From Methylomonas subterranea (GTDB lineage Bacteria; Pseudomonadota; Gammaproteobacteria; Methylococcales; Methylomonadaceae): 64,000 nucleotides of DNA. Positions 1 through 7,939 of this stretch are shown in pieces (the first letter of the stretch is position 1; each line of letters opens with the position of its first letter). The notes under the pieces were generated by a model. It saw only the letters and a list, made by a program, of their open reading frames with translations, was not told the origin of the DNA and did no database searches. Location: NCBI RefSeq assembly GCF_024505185.1, contig NZ_JANIBJ010000022.1, positions 1 through 64,000 on the forward strand. Direction: 5' to 3'. The translations under genes and the position numbers were made by a program.

Positions 1-12
1 ACCGGACAATAT

Positions 13-50
13 AAAAACGGCCGCATCGTTGGAAAGCGATGCGGCCTTTT
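13..50. terminator. Bidirectional Rho-independent terminator
   Basis: A perfect 10-bp inverted repeat (19-28 with 37-46, 8-nt loop) is followed by a T-run on both strands: positions 47-50 on the plus strand and the complement of 13-17 on the minus strand. It sits directly downstream of the minus-strand glucan synthase and would end that transcript. It could also stop transcription arriving from the left edge. Confidence 0.85.
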
Positions 51-71
51 GGTTTTTATGGCGCCGACAAT

Positions 72-2852
72 TTATACGTCGGTATCCAATTCCTCGGCGG
101 CCAGTTTTTTACCGGGCAGATAACTCGGCGCCACACTGATCAAAATGGTCAGAAAGGTGGCCAGATAAGGCACGGCCTGTACGGCCAATACCGCGACCCA
201 CAGGCGGCCGCTGGTGTTATCGAATTGCGGCTCCATGCGCATCGCCACGATGCCGGCAATCAGCAAACTCAGCAACAGAATCTCCTGCCAAATGACCAGC
301 AAGCCGGCAATCAACGGACCTTGGGCTTCGTATTTCGGCGTGCGCATGAAGGGCTTGCCGGAGGTGAATAGGCCCTGCAAGGTACCGCGCGCCACCGTGT
401 GGGTCAGGGACAAACCGGCCAAGGCCGCCCCCATGGCCTGCAAGGTCGAGCAGGCCACCCGCGCCTTATACAGCCAAAGTCCGCGGCCAACCTTAAACAC
501 AAACAAGCCTATGGTGGGCAATAGGAAGGCATTGATGGGCAATTCGCTGTGCAGCGGATTAAGTACCAACAAGGTTGTCAGAATCAAACTGGCGCCGGTA
601 AACAACAAGGCCAAGGCATCCGAAAACCAGGGCAGCCAGCCGGCCACGAAGTAGTAACGTTGCGCGGACGTTAGCGCGGATTTCTTATTGGGTAAAAAGT
701 GCCGCCAGTGCTTCTTGATGATTTGCATGGCGCCATATACCCAACGGAAGCGTTGCGTCATATAACCGGAGAAAGTATCCGGCATCAGGCCGCGGCCGAA
801 GGATTCCTTGCAATAGACCGAATCGTAGCCGGCTTCATAGAGGCGCAGCCCCAGTTCGCTATCCTCGCAGATACACCACTCGCCCCAGGCGCCCACCTTA
901 TCGAACGCCGATTTGCGCACCATGGTCATGGTGCCGTGCTGGATGATGGCGTTGTATTCGTTGCGCTGCACCATGCCGATATTGAAGAAACCGGCGTATT
1001 CCCAATAACAGATGTCCTTGAAGGTGCTCTGGTGAGCATCGCGGTAATCCTGCGGGGATTGCACGAAGCCGACGTTTTCCCGGTCGAAATAGGGCACCAT
1101 GGACTTCAGCCAATCAGGCGACAGGATGTAATCGCTATCGATGACGGCGATAATCTCGGCGTCTTCGGCGGTATTTTCCAGTGCATAGTTGATTGCGCCG
1201 GCCTTGAACCCCGGCCAATTATCCAAATGGAAAAACCTGAATTTGGCTCCCAACCGATCGCAGTCGGCCCGCACGGGCTGCCAAACGGACGGATCCTTGG
1301 TATTGTTATCCATCACCAGTACTTCATAATTCGGGTAGTCAACCTTGGCCAAGGCATTCAACGTCTTGCGCACCATTTCCGGCGGCTCGTTATGAATCGG
1401 CAGATGGATGGACACCTTGGGATATTTGAAGTCAGGCGAAGGCGTCAAGGGGGTAAAGGTGCGCCGCCCCTTGCGGTGCCAGAGCACTTCCGCCAGTTCC
1501 AGACTTTCCGTCAGCAGCACCAGAATCGCCATGGCCTGCATCATCAGCAATATGCCCCAAAACACCACCGAAAAACTGGTTTGGTACTGGGCCGCCGCAA
1601 TGGAGGCCGACCAGAACAGTACGGAAGCCGCCAGGTTCGCCACGATGCCGAACAAAAATTTGCCAGGCAATTTCAAACTTTTGCGGGTAAACAAAAAAGC
1701 CGCCATCAAGATGACGCTGAGTATCGCCGCGCCGCTGGCGAAATTGCGCCACATCGGATTGGCGACTACCTCGCCCTCCATCGGAAACTTGGGCTGGCGA
1801 TCGGCGTTGAACAAGCCCCAATAGGCGCCGGCGGTACCTTCGAGTTCGATTTTCCAGGGCTGATCGAATGCCTCGATCACATAATAGATGATGTTTTCCG
1901 CCGTGGCCCGATTCAGAAAAGCCCGCAAGAATTTGGCTTCGTTGACCAACGACGCGGTTGCGTTTCTTTGCGGCGGCCCGTCGGAAGGCCAGCCGGCTTC
2001 GGTAATCACGATGGGTTTGTTGGGATACTGTTGCTGCAATTCGTAATAACGCTTGAATACGTAATCGACGGCCCCAACACCTTCGGCCCCCTTGGGCAGG
2101 TCGACGGGCACTCCCTCCCAATAGGGCAGAATATGTACGCCGATATAGTCGACTTCCGCCACCAAGTCCGGGTTAGCCGCCCAAATATCCCAGGTTTCGG
2201 AGGTACTTACCGGCTTCCAGGTGCGTTTTTTGACTTCCCTGATGTACTCGATCAACTGCTTGGCTTTCTCGGCAACTTCGAGCTTTACTTGTTCTTCAAT
2301 TTTGTCCTTGAGCTCCCTATCGCTCAGTTGTCCGCCAAATTCCGCCCGAACTTGCGCGGCTACCCGCCCGGAAAGTTTGGAACGCGCCCGCAACAGCGAT
2401 TCGTTACCCACCAAGGTACGGACTATGGTTTTGGGGTACTGGTTGCTTAAATTGATCAGGCTTTCGATTTCGCGGCGATTTTTTTCCTCGATAGCCTGCT
2501 TGTCCGCTTCGGTGGTATTGTCGTCGAACAAGTCTATCCAGGCGCCCATCGCCAAATTGATGCCGGTTTTGGAAGCCAATTCCGGCACGACTTCCATACC
2601 TTCGGTAGAGGTATAGGTTCTGATGGAATGAACCTTGCCGGCAAAAAGCTCCAGATCCGCCTGCACTTGTTCGCGGGTCGGGTAGTTTTTCTTCTCCGGG
2701 TTGAAATCTCGCGGGGTACCGTTGTAGGTAACCCCCATCATGGTGCTGTTCCAGGACGGCAGTTGCAACGGGTTATTGATATAGGTCCAGATGGCATAGT
2801 TGCCGGCAACCAGAACTATCAACGTAAATAAGGTAGCTATTTTGGCTTTCAT
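72..2852 (-). CDS. ndvB: GH17-GT2 beta-glucan synthase/transglycosylase (NdvB-like)
   Basis: A 926-residue inner-membrane protein. After an N-terminal anchor helix (about residues 5-25) comes a glycoside hydrolase family 17-like domain with the two catalytic glutamates in place: GNE (E151, acid/base) and ITEAGWP (E285, nucleophile). Membrane helices at about 370-450 lead to a family 2 glycosyltransferase domain with DSD (D572-D574) and QRFRW (about 715), followed by further membrane helices. Family knowledge: Pseudomonas NdvB proteins have this architecture; the GT2 part polymerises beta-1,3-glucose from UDP-glucose and the periplasmic GH17 part transfers or branches the chain. The product here, a periplasmic or cyclic beta-glucan, is inferred. 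It is a single-gene unit with a strong terminator just downstream. The symbol is by architecture only; a cellulose-synthase-like role is less likely because no PilZ domain is seen. Confidence 0.85.
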   Translation of the reverse strand: MKAKIATLFTLIVLVAGNYAIWTYINNPLQLPSWNSTMMGVTYNGTPRDFNPEKKNYPTREQVQADLELFAGKVHSIRTYTSTEGMEVVPELASKTGINLAMGAWIDLFDDNTTEADKQAIEEKNRREIESLINLSNQYPKTIVRTLVGNESLLRARSKLSGRVAAQVRAEFGGQLSDRELKDKIEEQVKLEVAEKAKQLIEYIREVKKRTWKPVSTSETWDIWAANPDLVAEVDYIGVHILPYWEGVPVDLPKGAEGVGAVDYVFKRYYELQQQYPNKPIVITEAGWPSDGPPQRNATASLVNEAKFLRAFLNRATAENIIYYVIEAFDQPWKIELEGTAGAYWGLFNADRQPKFPMEGEVVANPMWRNFASGAAILSVILMAAFLFTRKSLKLPGKFLFGIVANLAASVLFWSASIAAAQYQTSFSVVFWGILLMMQAMAILVLLTESLELAEVLWHRKGRRTFTPLTPSPDFKYPKVSIHLPIHNEPPEMVRKTLNALAKVDYPNYEVLVMDNNTKDPSVWQPVRADCDRLGAKFRFFHLDNWPGFKAGAINYALENTAEDAEIIAVIDSDYILSPDWLKSMVPYFDRENVGFVQSPQDYRDAHQSTFKDICYWEYAGFFNIGMVQRNEYNAIIQHGTMTMVRKSAFDKVGAWGEWCICEDSELGLRLYEAGYDSVYCKESFGRGLMPDTFSGYMTQRFRWVYGAMQIIKKHWRHFLPNKKSALTSAQRYYFVAGWLPWFSDALALLFTGASLILTTLLVLNPLHSELPINAFLLPTIGLFVFKVGRGLWLYKARVACSTLQAMGAALAGLSLTHTVARGTLQGLFTSGKPFMRTPKYEAQGPLIAGLLVIWQEILLLSLLIAGIVAMRMEPQFDNTSGRLWVAVLAVQAVPYLATFLTILISVAPSYLPGKKLAAEELDTDV

Positions 2853-3009
2853 TTCGAGCGGAAAACTCCAAATCTAAAAAAAGGGACCGGTAAACTTTAA
2901 TTTGCGGAATGGATACGCGGACGGCTAAAAATCGTCATGCCTGTTTTAGCGCTTACAGTAGTGTAGTCCGGTTTCGGTCGGTATACAGAATTACCACGGA
3001 CATCCGCGC

Positions 3010-3111
3010 AAAAAAAACCCCGCAAAACCCGACCTAAGTAAAGCGTTCATCACTGCGGGCGAATGCCCCGCCAGTTTGATCGACGCTGCTTAGGCCAAGC
3101 TTAATGCGGGG
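3010..3111 (-). ncRNA. Nested-stem RNA / extended terminator candidate
   Basis: On the minus strand three nested pairings stack. The outer stem pairs 3105-3111 with 3018-3024 (7 bp); the middle stem pairs 3089-3094 with 3033-3038 and 3083-3087 with 3042-3046; the inner hairpin is 3055-3071. The outer stem is followed at once by an eight-T run (complement of 3010-3017). This looks like a roughly 95-nt structured RNA ending in an intrinsic terminator. It follows the stop codon of the winged-helix gene by about 12 nt, so it may simply be that gene's long terminator, or a 3'-UTR-derived small RNA. No known RNA family was recognised. Confidence 0.45.
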
Positions 3112-3123
3112 CCCGTGGGAATC

Positions 3124-3321
3124 TTATTTCAGAGACAGGGTTTCGGCGCGCCCTATGGTCTCGACATTCAATTTATCTTCTTTCAACAGCCAGCCAATCG
3201 CGCGCTGGACTTCATTTTTGCCCAAGCCGGTTTCCGTTGTAACTTTCGAGACACTGGCTTCACCATTTTCATTCAGATAGTGCCAAATTTTACCTGCCGC
3301 ATCACCAATTACATCTCTCAT
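3124..3321 (-). CDS. Small winged helix-turn-helix protein (DUF2582-type)
   Basis: A 65-residue protein with the compact winged-helix pattern of the DUF2582 family: an opening helix with GKIWHYL, a recognition-helix region VTTETGLGKNEVQRAIGWL, then a short beta wing ending LSLK. The full length matches the family, which consists of little more than the wHTH domain. The ribosome site GAGGTG lies 4-5 nt before the ATG. DNA binding is inferred from the fold; no target is known. It lies 80 bp downstream of minE on the same strand and may be co-transcribed. A hairpin with a GC stem just after minE could separate them. Confidence 0.75.
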   Translation of the reverse strand: MRDVIGDAAGKIWHYLNENGEASVSKVTTETGLGKNEVQRAIGWLLKEDKLNVETIGRAETLSLK

Positions 3322-3401
3322 TTCACCACCTCACATTTCAACAAAAAAACCATCTTTGGCCTTGCCCGAGCAATCCCGCGAAGCTTATCGCGGCGAAAAC
3401 A

Positions 3402-3656
3402 CTAGCGGTCGTCGGGTAACACAATATTCAATTCCAGGGTTTCTTGATTGCCATCCTGCTCAAAATTCACCGTAATGGCATCCTGGCCGACGTTGACATA
3501 TTTCCGGATGACCGCCAGCAATTCCTGCTGCAATTGAGGCAAATACGAAGGCTGGTTGCGCGAGGAACGTTCGTGGGCAACCAGAATCTGCAATCGCTCT
3601 TTCGCCAGCGAGGCGCTGCTCGGTTTCGACGATCTGAAATAATCCAAGAGACTCAT
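3402..3656 (-). CDS. minE: Cell division topological specificity factor MinE
   Basis: An 84-residue MinE of normal length. The N-terminus MSLLDYFRS is the membrane-targeting amphipathic segment, followed by the MinD-activating helix (AKERLQILVAHERS) and the C-terminal dimerisation domain. MinE stimulates the MinD ATPase and drives pole-to-pole Min oscillation so that FtsZ assembles only at mid-cell. Its ATG overlaps the minD stop codon in a TAATG arrangement at 3654-3658, so translation is probably coupled. It is the last of minC-minD-minE. Confidence 0.97.
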   Translation of the reverse strand: MSLLDYFRSSKPSSASLAKERLQILVAHERSSRNQPSYLPQLQQELLAVIRKYVNVGQDAITVNFEQDGNQETLELNIVLPDDR

Positions 3657-4468
3657 TACTTTCTCCCTAACAGCTTGCTGAACAAGCCTTTCTTCTCTTC
3701 CTCAATGAAACGATGGGGTTTGTCTTCCCCTAAATACCGGGCCACGATGTCCTGATAGGCTTGACCGGCGTCGCTTTGTTCGTCGAGGATGACGGGCGTG
3801 CCCGAGTTTGAAGCATTCAATACCGATTTCGATTCAGGAATCACACCCAACAAATGCAGCGACAGAATTTCCTGTACATCGTCCACGCTCAACATTTCGC
3901 CCAGTTTGACCCGATCCGGCGAATAACGCGACAGCAGCAGATATTCCCTGATGGGGTCCTCGCCTCTTTCCGCGCGACGCGACTTGCTGGACAAAATACC
4001 CAGCATGCGGTCGGAATCGCGCACCGAAGAGACTTCGGGATTGGTGACCACAAAGGCATCGTCGGCAAAGTACATGGCCAAGGTGGCCCCGCGTTCGATG
4101 CCGGCCGGCGAGTCGCAAACGATATATTTGAAATCCTTTGCCAGTTCTTCCAGAATCTTGCCCACGCCTTCGGTAGTCAAGGCATCCTTGTCGCGGGTTT
4201 GCGAGGCGGGCAAAATATAAAGCTGATCGCAACGTTTGTCCCGGATCAAGGCTTGATTCAGGGTGGCTTCATTGTTGATGACGTTGACCAGATCGTAAAC
4301 CACCCGGCGTTCGCAGCCCATGATCAAATCCAGATTGCGCAAACCCACGTCAAAATCGATAACCGCGGTTTTATGACCTCTTTTTGCCAAGCCCATTGCG
4401 ATAGCCGCACTGGTTGTGGTCTTGCCCACACCACCTTTTCCCGACGTGACGACGATAATTCTGGCCAA
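3656..4468 (-). CDS. minD: Septum site-determining ATPase MinD
   Basis: A 270-residue ParA/MinD-type ATPase. The deviant Walker A motif GKGGVGKT spans residues 10-17 with the signature lysine K11. The C-terminal end (KKGLFSKLLGRK) is the amphipathic membrane-targeting helix. ATP-bound MinD dimerises on the inner membrane, recruits MinC to block FtsZ, and is released by MinE. It is the middle gene of minCDE: minC ends 21 nt upstream and minE overlaps its stop codon. Confidence 0.97.
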   Translation of the reverse strand: MARIIVVTSGKGGVGKTTTSAAIAMGLAKRGHKTAVIDFDVGLRNLDLIMGCERRVVYDLVNVINNEATLNQALIRDKRCDQLYILPASQTRDKDALTTEGVGKILEELAKDFKYIVCDSPAGIERGATLAMYFADDAFVVTNPEVSSVRDSDRMLGILSSKSRRAERGEDPIREYLLLSRYSPDRVKLGEMLSVDDVQEILSLHLLGVIPESKSVLNASNSGTPVILDEQSDAGQAYQDIVARYLGEDKPHRFIEEEKKGLFSKLLGRK

Positions 4469-4489
4469 TGTAATTCCTCCGAGGAAAGC

Positions 4490-5233
4490 TTAAATATCTT
4501 TAATAATTAGGGTCTGATTGTCCAGACTGATCTGAACTGGCTTGTGCGCTGTTTCCGGACTTAAATCGTCGCTAAGCTGATAAATACCGGCAATGGAAAT
4601 CAATTCGGCCTGCAGGTCGGAGCAGAAAATCCGGCTGTTGATGTTGCCCGGCACGCCGGCCAGGGCTCGCCCGCGCAAGGTGCCGTAGACGTGAATATTG
4701 CCTTCCGCCATGATTTCGGCGCCGGCACTGACCGTCGCGGTCACGATCAGGTCGCCCTTGGCATATACCCGTTGGCCGGAACGCACCGGCTGGGTGATCA
4801 ATTTGTTTTCGAGGGTTTGTTCGGGCTGTTTGCTTGCTTCCACTTCCGACGACACGGCCAGGGTTTTTGCCGCCGGCTTATGCGTCGCGGCTGAATTGCC
4901 ACCGTGCAGTGAGTGCACCGGCAGGTTCATATCCAGCGCCGCGCGATTTTGCCTGTCGTTGCCGCCGCGAATGCCTATAGGCAAAAAACCCAAATCACGC
5001 ACCTGTTTAACCAGGGACTGTAAATCCATATCCAGCCCCTGGCCGTTCAATTTTTGCAAATCGATCAACAGGGGCGAGTGCTTGAAAAATTCGGGCGCCT
5101 GGGCGATTTTTTCCTGTAATTGCAGCTCGATATGCTTCTCGTCAATACTGGCCAGCAGCAGCACCGGCACCGTCAAAGAGGTGCTTTTGAATTCCAAGGC
5201 GGCTTTCTGTAGGGACGGGGAACTGGTCGACAT
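4490..5233 (-). CDS. minC: Septum formation inhibitor MinC
   Basis: A 247-residue protein with the MinC two-domain layout. The N-terminal domain (about 1-110) inhibits FtsZ polymerisation. A low-complexity linker (about 120-150) leads to a C-terminal right-handed beta-helix domain (about 150-225), recognisable by GQRVYAKGDLIVTATVSAGAEI and the following glycine-rich turns, which binds MinD and forms dimers. It is first in minCDE, with a 73-bp gap to the minus-strand mgtE upstream, so its promoter probably lies there. Confidence 0.95.
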   Translation of the reverse strand: MSTSSPSLQKAALEFKSTSLTVPVLLLASIDEKHIELQLQEKIAQAPEFFKHSPLLIDLQKLNGQGLDMDLQSLVKQVRDLGFLPIGIRGGNDRQNRAALDMNLPVHSLHGGNSAATHKPAAKTLAVSSEVEASKQPEQTLENKLITQPVRSGQRVYAKGDLIVTATVSAGAEIMAEGNIHVYGTLRGRALAGVPGNINSRIFCSDLQAELISIAGIYQLSDDLSPETAHKPVQISLDNQTLIIKDI

Positions 5234-5306
5234 CGAGTTTCCAAGGGGAATCAGCTATTTGTAAGGGAAATACTATCATTATCCATCGGAAAAAGCATAG
5301 CGGGAC

Positions 5307-6692
5307 TTAGAGCAGGAACAGGGTTGCCAAACCCAGGAATGCCATAAACCCCACCACATCGGTGACGGTGGTCAACAATACCCCGCCCGCCAAAGCCGGA
5401 TCAACGCCCAATCTATCCAACACTACCGGAATGGCCACTCCAGACAAGGCCGCGCAGACCAAATTTATCATCATTGCCGCCCCCAACAGCAAGCCCAGAT
5501 GCGGATCATGAAACCAGAAACCGGCCACTCCGGCCACTACCGCGGACCAAACCAAACCGTTGACCAAACCTACCGACACTTCCTTAAACAACAGACTGAT
5601 GGCGTTGCCGGCGGATACTTGCTGCAAGGCCAAGCCGCGAATTACCAGGGTCAGGGTCTGACTGCCGGCTATACCGCCCATGCTGGCCACGATCGGCATC
5701 AATACCGCCAAGGCCACAATTTGCTGAATGGTATCCTCGAACAAATCGATCACCCAGGCGGCCAAAAAGGCGGTCAACAGATTGATGCCCAGCCAGACCG
5801 CCCGCCGCTTGGCGCTGGTGACCACAGGCGCGAACATATCGTGTCCCTCGGTCAAGCCGGCCATGCCCATCAACGAATGATCCGCTTCCTCGCGAATGAC
5901 GCCGACGATATCGTCGATGGCGATGCGGCCCATGACCTTGCCGTCATCCGCCACCACCGGCAACGACAAAAGCTTACGCTGTTCGAATAAGCGCACCACG
6001 TCTCGGCTGGGTGTACTGTGAAGCACTGCAACACCGCGACTATCCATCACGTCGGCCACCTTGCTATGCGGGTCGCTGGCCAGAAACTGGCTTAGCGGCA
6101 ATATGCCCCGGAACTGCTCGGTGCGGTCGACCACAATCAGGCTCTCCGTGCCCGGCGGAATTTTACCGCGCTTTCTCAAATAACGCGCCACCACATCCAA
6201 GGTCACATCGGCGCGTACCGTCAACACTTCGCGGGACATCAGGCCGCCGGCGGTATGCTCGCCGTAACCCAAGGCGCTTTCGAAGCGACTGCGATTGCGC
6301 GCGCCTATGGTTTCAATGACTTGCGACAACAATGGCTCCGGCAGCACGTGCAACAGATCGACCATGCTATCGGAGCCCATGTTTTCACAGGCGGCGATCA
6401 AATCCTTGCGGTCGGTGATTTTCAAAAGACCGGCGCCGACTTCGACATTGACTTCGACCAATATCTCACCCATCACGCTGGGAGGAATAACCGCCCAAAT
6501 TTTGGCGCGATGCTCGGCTTCCAACGATTCCAGAATGTGCGCGGTTTCGGCGGGATATAAGGAATGCACCCAATTCCGTATATCCATTTGGGTTCCCGAC
6601 CGCAGGATCTCGGCGGTTCTGTCCAGCAGTTGTTTGCGGTTTTCCAGCGCTAATGATGACATGGTGAAAAATTGATATTGAACCGGCCGCAT
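5307..6692 (-). CDS. mgtE: Magnesium transporter MgtE
   Basis: A 461-residue MgtE-family Mg2+ channel. The cytoplasmic N domain (about 25-135) is followed by two CBS domains (about 140-265) that sense Mg2+ and gate the channel. The C-terminal membrane part has five helices and contains the family pore region PIVASMGGIAGSQTLTL. The length is usual. Two starts are possible: ATG at 6692 or ATG at 6662 (residue 11); neither has a strong ribosome site. The gene begins 6 nt after rapZ ends, so it is probably the tail of the rpoN-rapZ transcription unit. Confidence 0.93.
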   Translation of the reverse strand: MRPVQYQFFTMSSLALENRKQLLDRTAEILRSGTQMDIRNWVHSLYPAETAHILESLEAEHRAKIWAVIPPSVMGEILVEVNVEVGAGLLKITDRKDLIAACENMGSDSMVDLLHVLPEPLLSQVIETIGARNRSRFESALGYGEHTAGGLMSREVLTVRADVTLDVVARYLRKRGKIPPGTESLIVVDRTEQFRGILPLSQFLASDPHSKVADVMDSRGVAVLHSTPSRDVVRLFEQRKLLSLPVVADDGKVMGRIAIDDIVGVIREEADHSLMGMAGLTEGHDMFAPVVTSAKRRAVWLGINLLTAFLAAWVIDLFEDTIQQIVALAVLMPIVASMGGIAGSQTLTLVIRGLALQQVSAGNAISLLFKEVSVGLVNGLVWSAVVAGVAGFWFHDPHLGLLLGAAMMINLVCAALSGVAIPVVLDRLGVDPALAGGVLLTTVTDVVGFMAFLGLATLFLL

Positions 6693-6698
6693 TGTCCG

Positions 6699-7556
6699 TT
6701 ACCGCAGTTCGCGGTGTCTGACAATCACATTCGGAATTTTGTCTTTAAAATACCGGCTCAGCTCCTCGACCAGAAAAACCGAGCGGTGCTGTCCGCCGGT
6801 ACAACCGATGGCAATGGTCAGATAACTGCGGTTGTCGGACTCGAAGCGGGGCGCCCAGCGCTCGATGAATTGGCCGATATCCCGCAAAAACTCCCGCACC
6901 ACGGATTCGTTCTGCAAAAAATCGATTACCGGCTGGTCTTTGCCCGTACATCCCCGCAATTCCGCTACCCAATAAGGATTGGGCAGGCTGCGGGCGTCGA
7001 AGACGAAATCGGCATCCAGCGGAATACCGTATTTAAATCCAAACGATTGAAATAATATCGACAATCGGCTTTTGCCCTTCTCCCCCAGGCGGTTTTTCAG
7101 CAAATCCCGCAACTGGTGATAATGGGTATAACTGGTATCGACGGTAATGTCGGCATGCACGGCCAATGGCCGCAACACTTGCTGTTCAATTTCCAGCGCC
7201 TCGCGCAAGGGCCTGCTGGCGGTAGTAAGCGGGTGTCTGCGGCGGGTTTCGCTATAGCGCTTGAGGATGATATTTTCCTCCGCATGCATATAGACCACCT
7301 CGCACTCTATCCCCTTGTCGCGAATGAATTTTAATTTGTTGGGAAAATCCGCCAGACTTTCGGTTTGATTGCGAGCATCTATGCCTATGGCGGTTTTTTG
7401 ATAAATATCCCGGCCTTCCAGCATGACATGGTCAACAAAGTCCCGCAGCAAGGCAATCGGCAGATTGTCGATACAGTAATATCCGCAATCTTCCAGGGTA
7501 TCCAGTGCGATGCTTTTTCCCGAGCCCGACAAGCCGCTGATAATGACCAATTTCAT
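6699..7556 (-). CDS. rapZ: RNase adapter protein RapZ
   Basis: A 285-residue RapZ. The N-terminal P-loop GLSGSGKS (8-15) belongs to the kinase-like nucleotide-binding domain. The C-terminal domain carries the conserved GCTGGQHRSVF motif (about 253-263). In enterobacteria RapZ presents the small RNA GlmZ to RNase E and senses glucosamine-6-phosphate, controlling cell-wall precursor supply. Whether GlmY/GlmZ-type RNAs exist in this organism cannot be seen here. It stands in the classical position downstream of rpoN-hpf, separated from hpf by a strong hairpin (7567-7589); no ptsN gene lies between, unlike in E. coli. Confidence 0.95.
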   Translation of the reverse strand: MKLVIISGLSGSGKSIALDTLEDCGYYCIDNLPIALLRDFVDHVMLEGRDIYQKTAIGIDARNQTESLADFPNKLKFIRDKGIECEVVYMHAEENIILKRYSETRRRHPLTTASRPLREALEIEQQVLRPLAVHADITVDTSYTHYHQLRDLLKNRLGEKGKSRLSILFQSFGFKYGIPLDADFVFDARSLPNPYWVAELRGCTGKDQPVIDFLQNESVVREFLRDIGQFIERWAPRFESDNRSYLTIAIGCTGGQHRSVFLVEELSRYFKDKIPNVIVRHRELR

Positions 7557-7566
7557 AAACTGTAAC

Positions 7567-7589
7567 AGGGCGAAGCCGGGCTTCGCCCT
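7567..7589. promoter_or_regulatory. Perfect 10-bp hairpin between hpf and rapZ
   Basis: The arms 7567-7576 and 7580-7589 form a perfect GC-rich 10-bp stem with a 3-nt loop. The element lies in the 51-bp gap between hpf and rapZ and has no T-run on either side, so it is not a standard terminator. It may be a processing site or an mRNA stabiliser that sets different levels of hpf and rapZ, or a small REP-like element. Confidence 0.55.
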
Positions 7590-7607
7590 GCCCTGGTGGC
7601 TGGATGA

Positions 7608-7898
7608 TTAACGATGGTTTTGTAATTTTTCTTTGTGTTTGACGATTTGTCTGTCGAGTTTGTCGACCATGTTGTCGATCGCGACATACATATCTTCTTG
7701 CGTATCATCGGCGTACAGTTTGGCGCCGCTGACTTGCACGGTGGCTTCGGCTTTTTGCTCCAGTTTCTCGACGGTCAAAATAACGTGGACATCGACCACA
7801 TTATCGAAATGGCGCTTGATTTTGCTGATTTTGTCTTCCACATGGGCTTTTAATGCCTCGGTGACTTCTACGTGGTGACCTGTGATACTGACTTGCAT
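7608..7898 (-). CDS. hpf: Ribosome hibernation promoting factor, short form
   Basis: A 96-residue HPF/YfiA-family protein beginning MQVSITGHHVEVTEALKAHV and ending in a basic tail (RQIVKHKEKLQNH). The length corresponds to the short gammaproteobacterial form, which lacks the C-terminal dimerisation domain of long HPF. It binds the 30S decoding region and promotes 100S ribosome dimers in stationary phase. It lies 41 bp downstream of rpoN, as in many gammaproteobacteria. Confidence 0.95.
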   Translation of the reverse strand: MQVSITGHHVEVTEALKAHVEDKISKIKRHFDNVVDVHVILTVEKLEQKAEATVQVSGAKLYADDTQEDMYVAIDNMVDKLDRQIVKHKEKLQNHR

Positions 7899-7939
7899 GG
7901 AAATACTCCTGTTTATAAAAAATGTGCTTCCCGTTTGAT

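Noticed and set aside
699-2450. A 583-codon plus-strand open frame opposite the glucan synthase
   Set aside because: It lies wholly antisense to a well-supported GH17-GT2 gene and its product is His/Gly/Gln-rich without motifs, typical of a GC-rich shadow frame.
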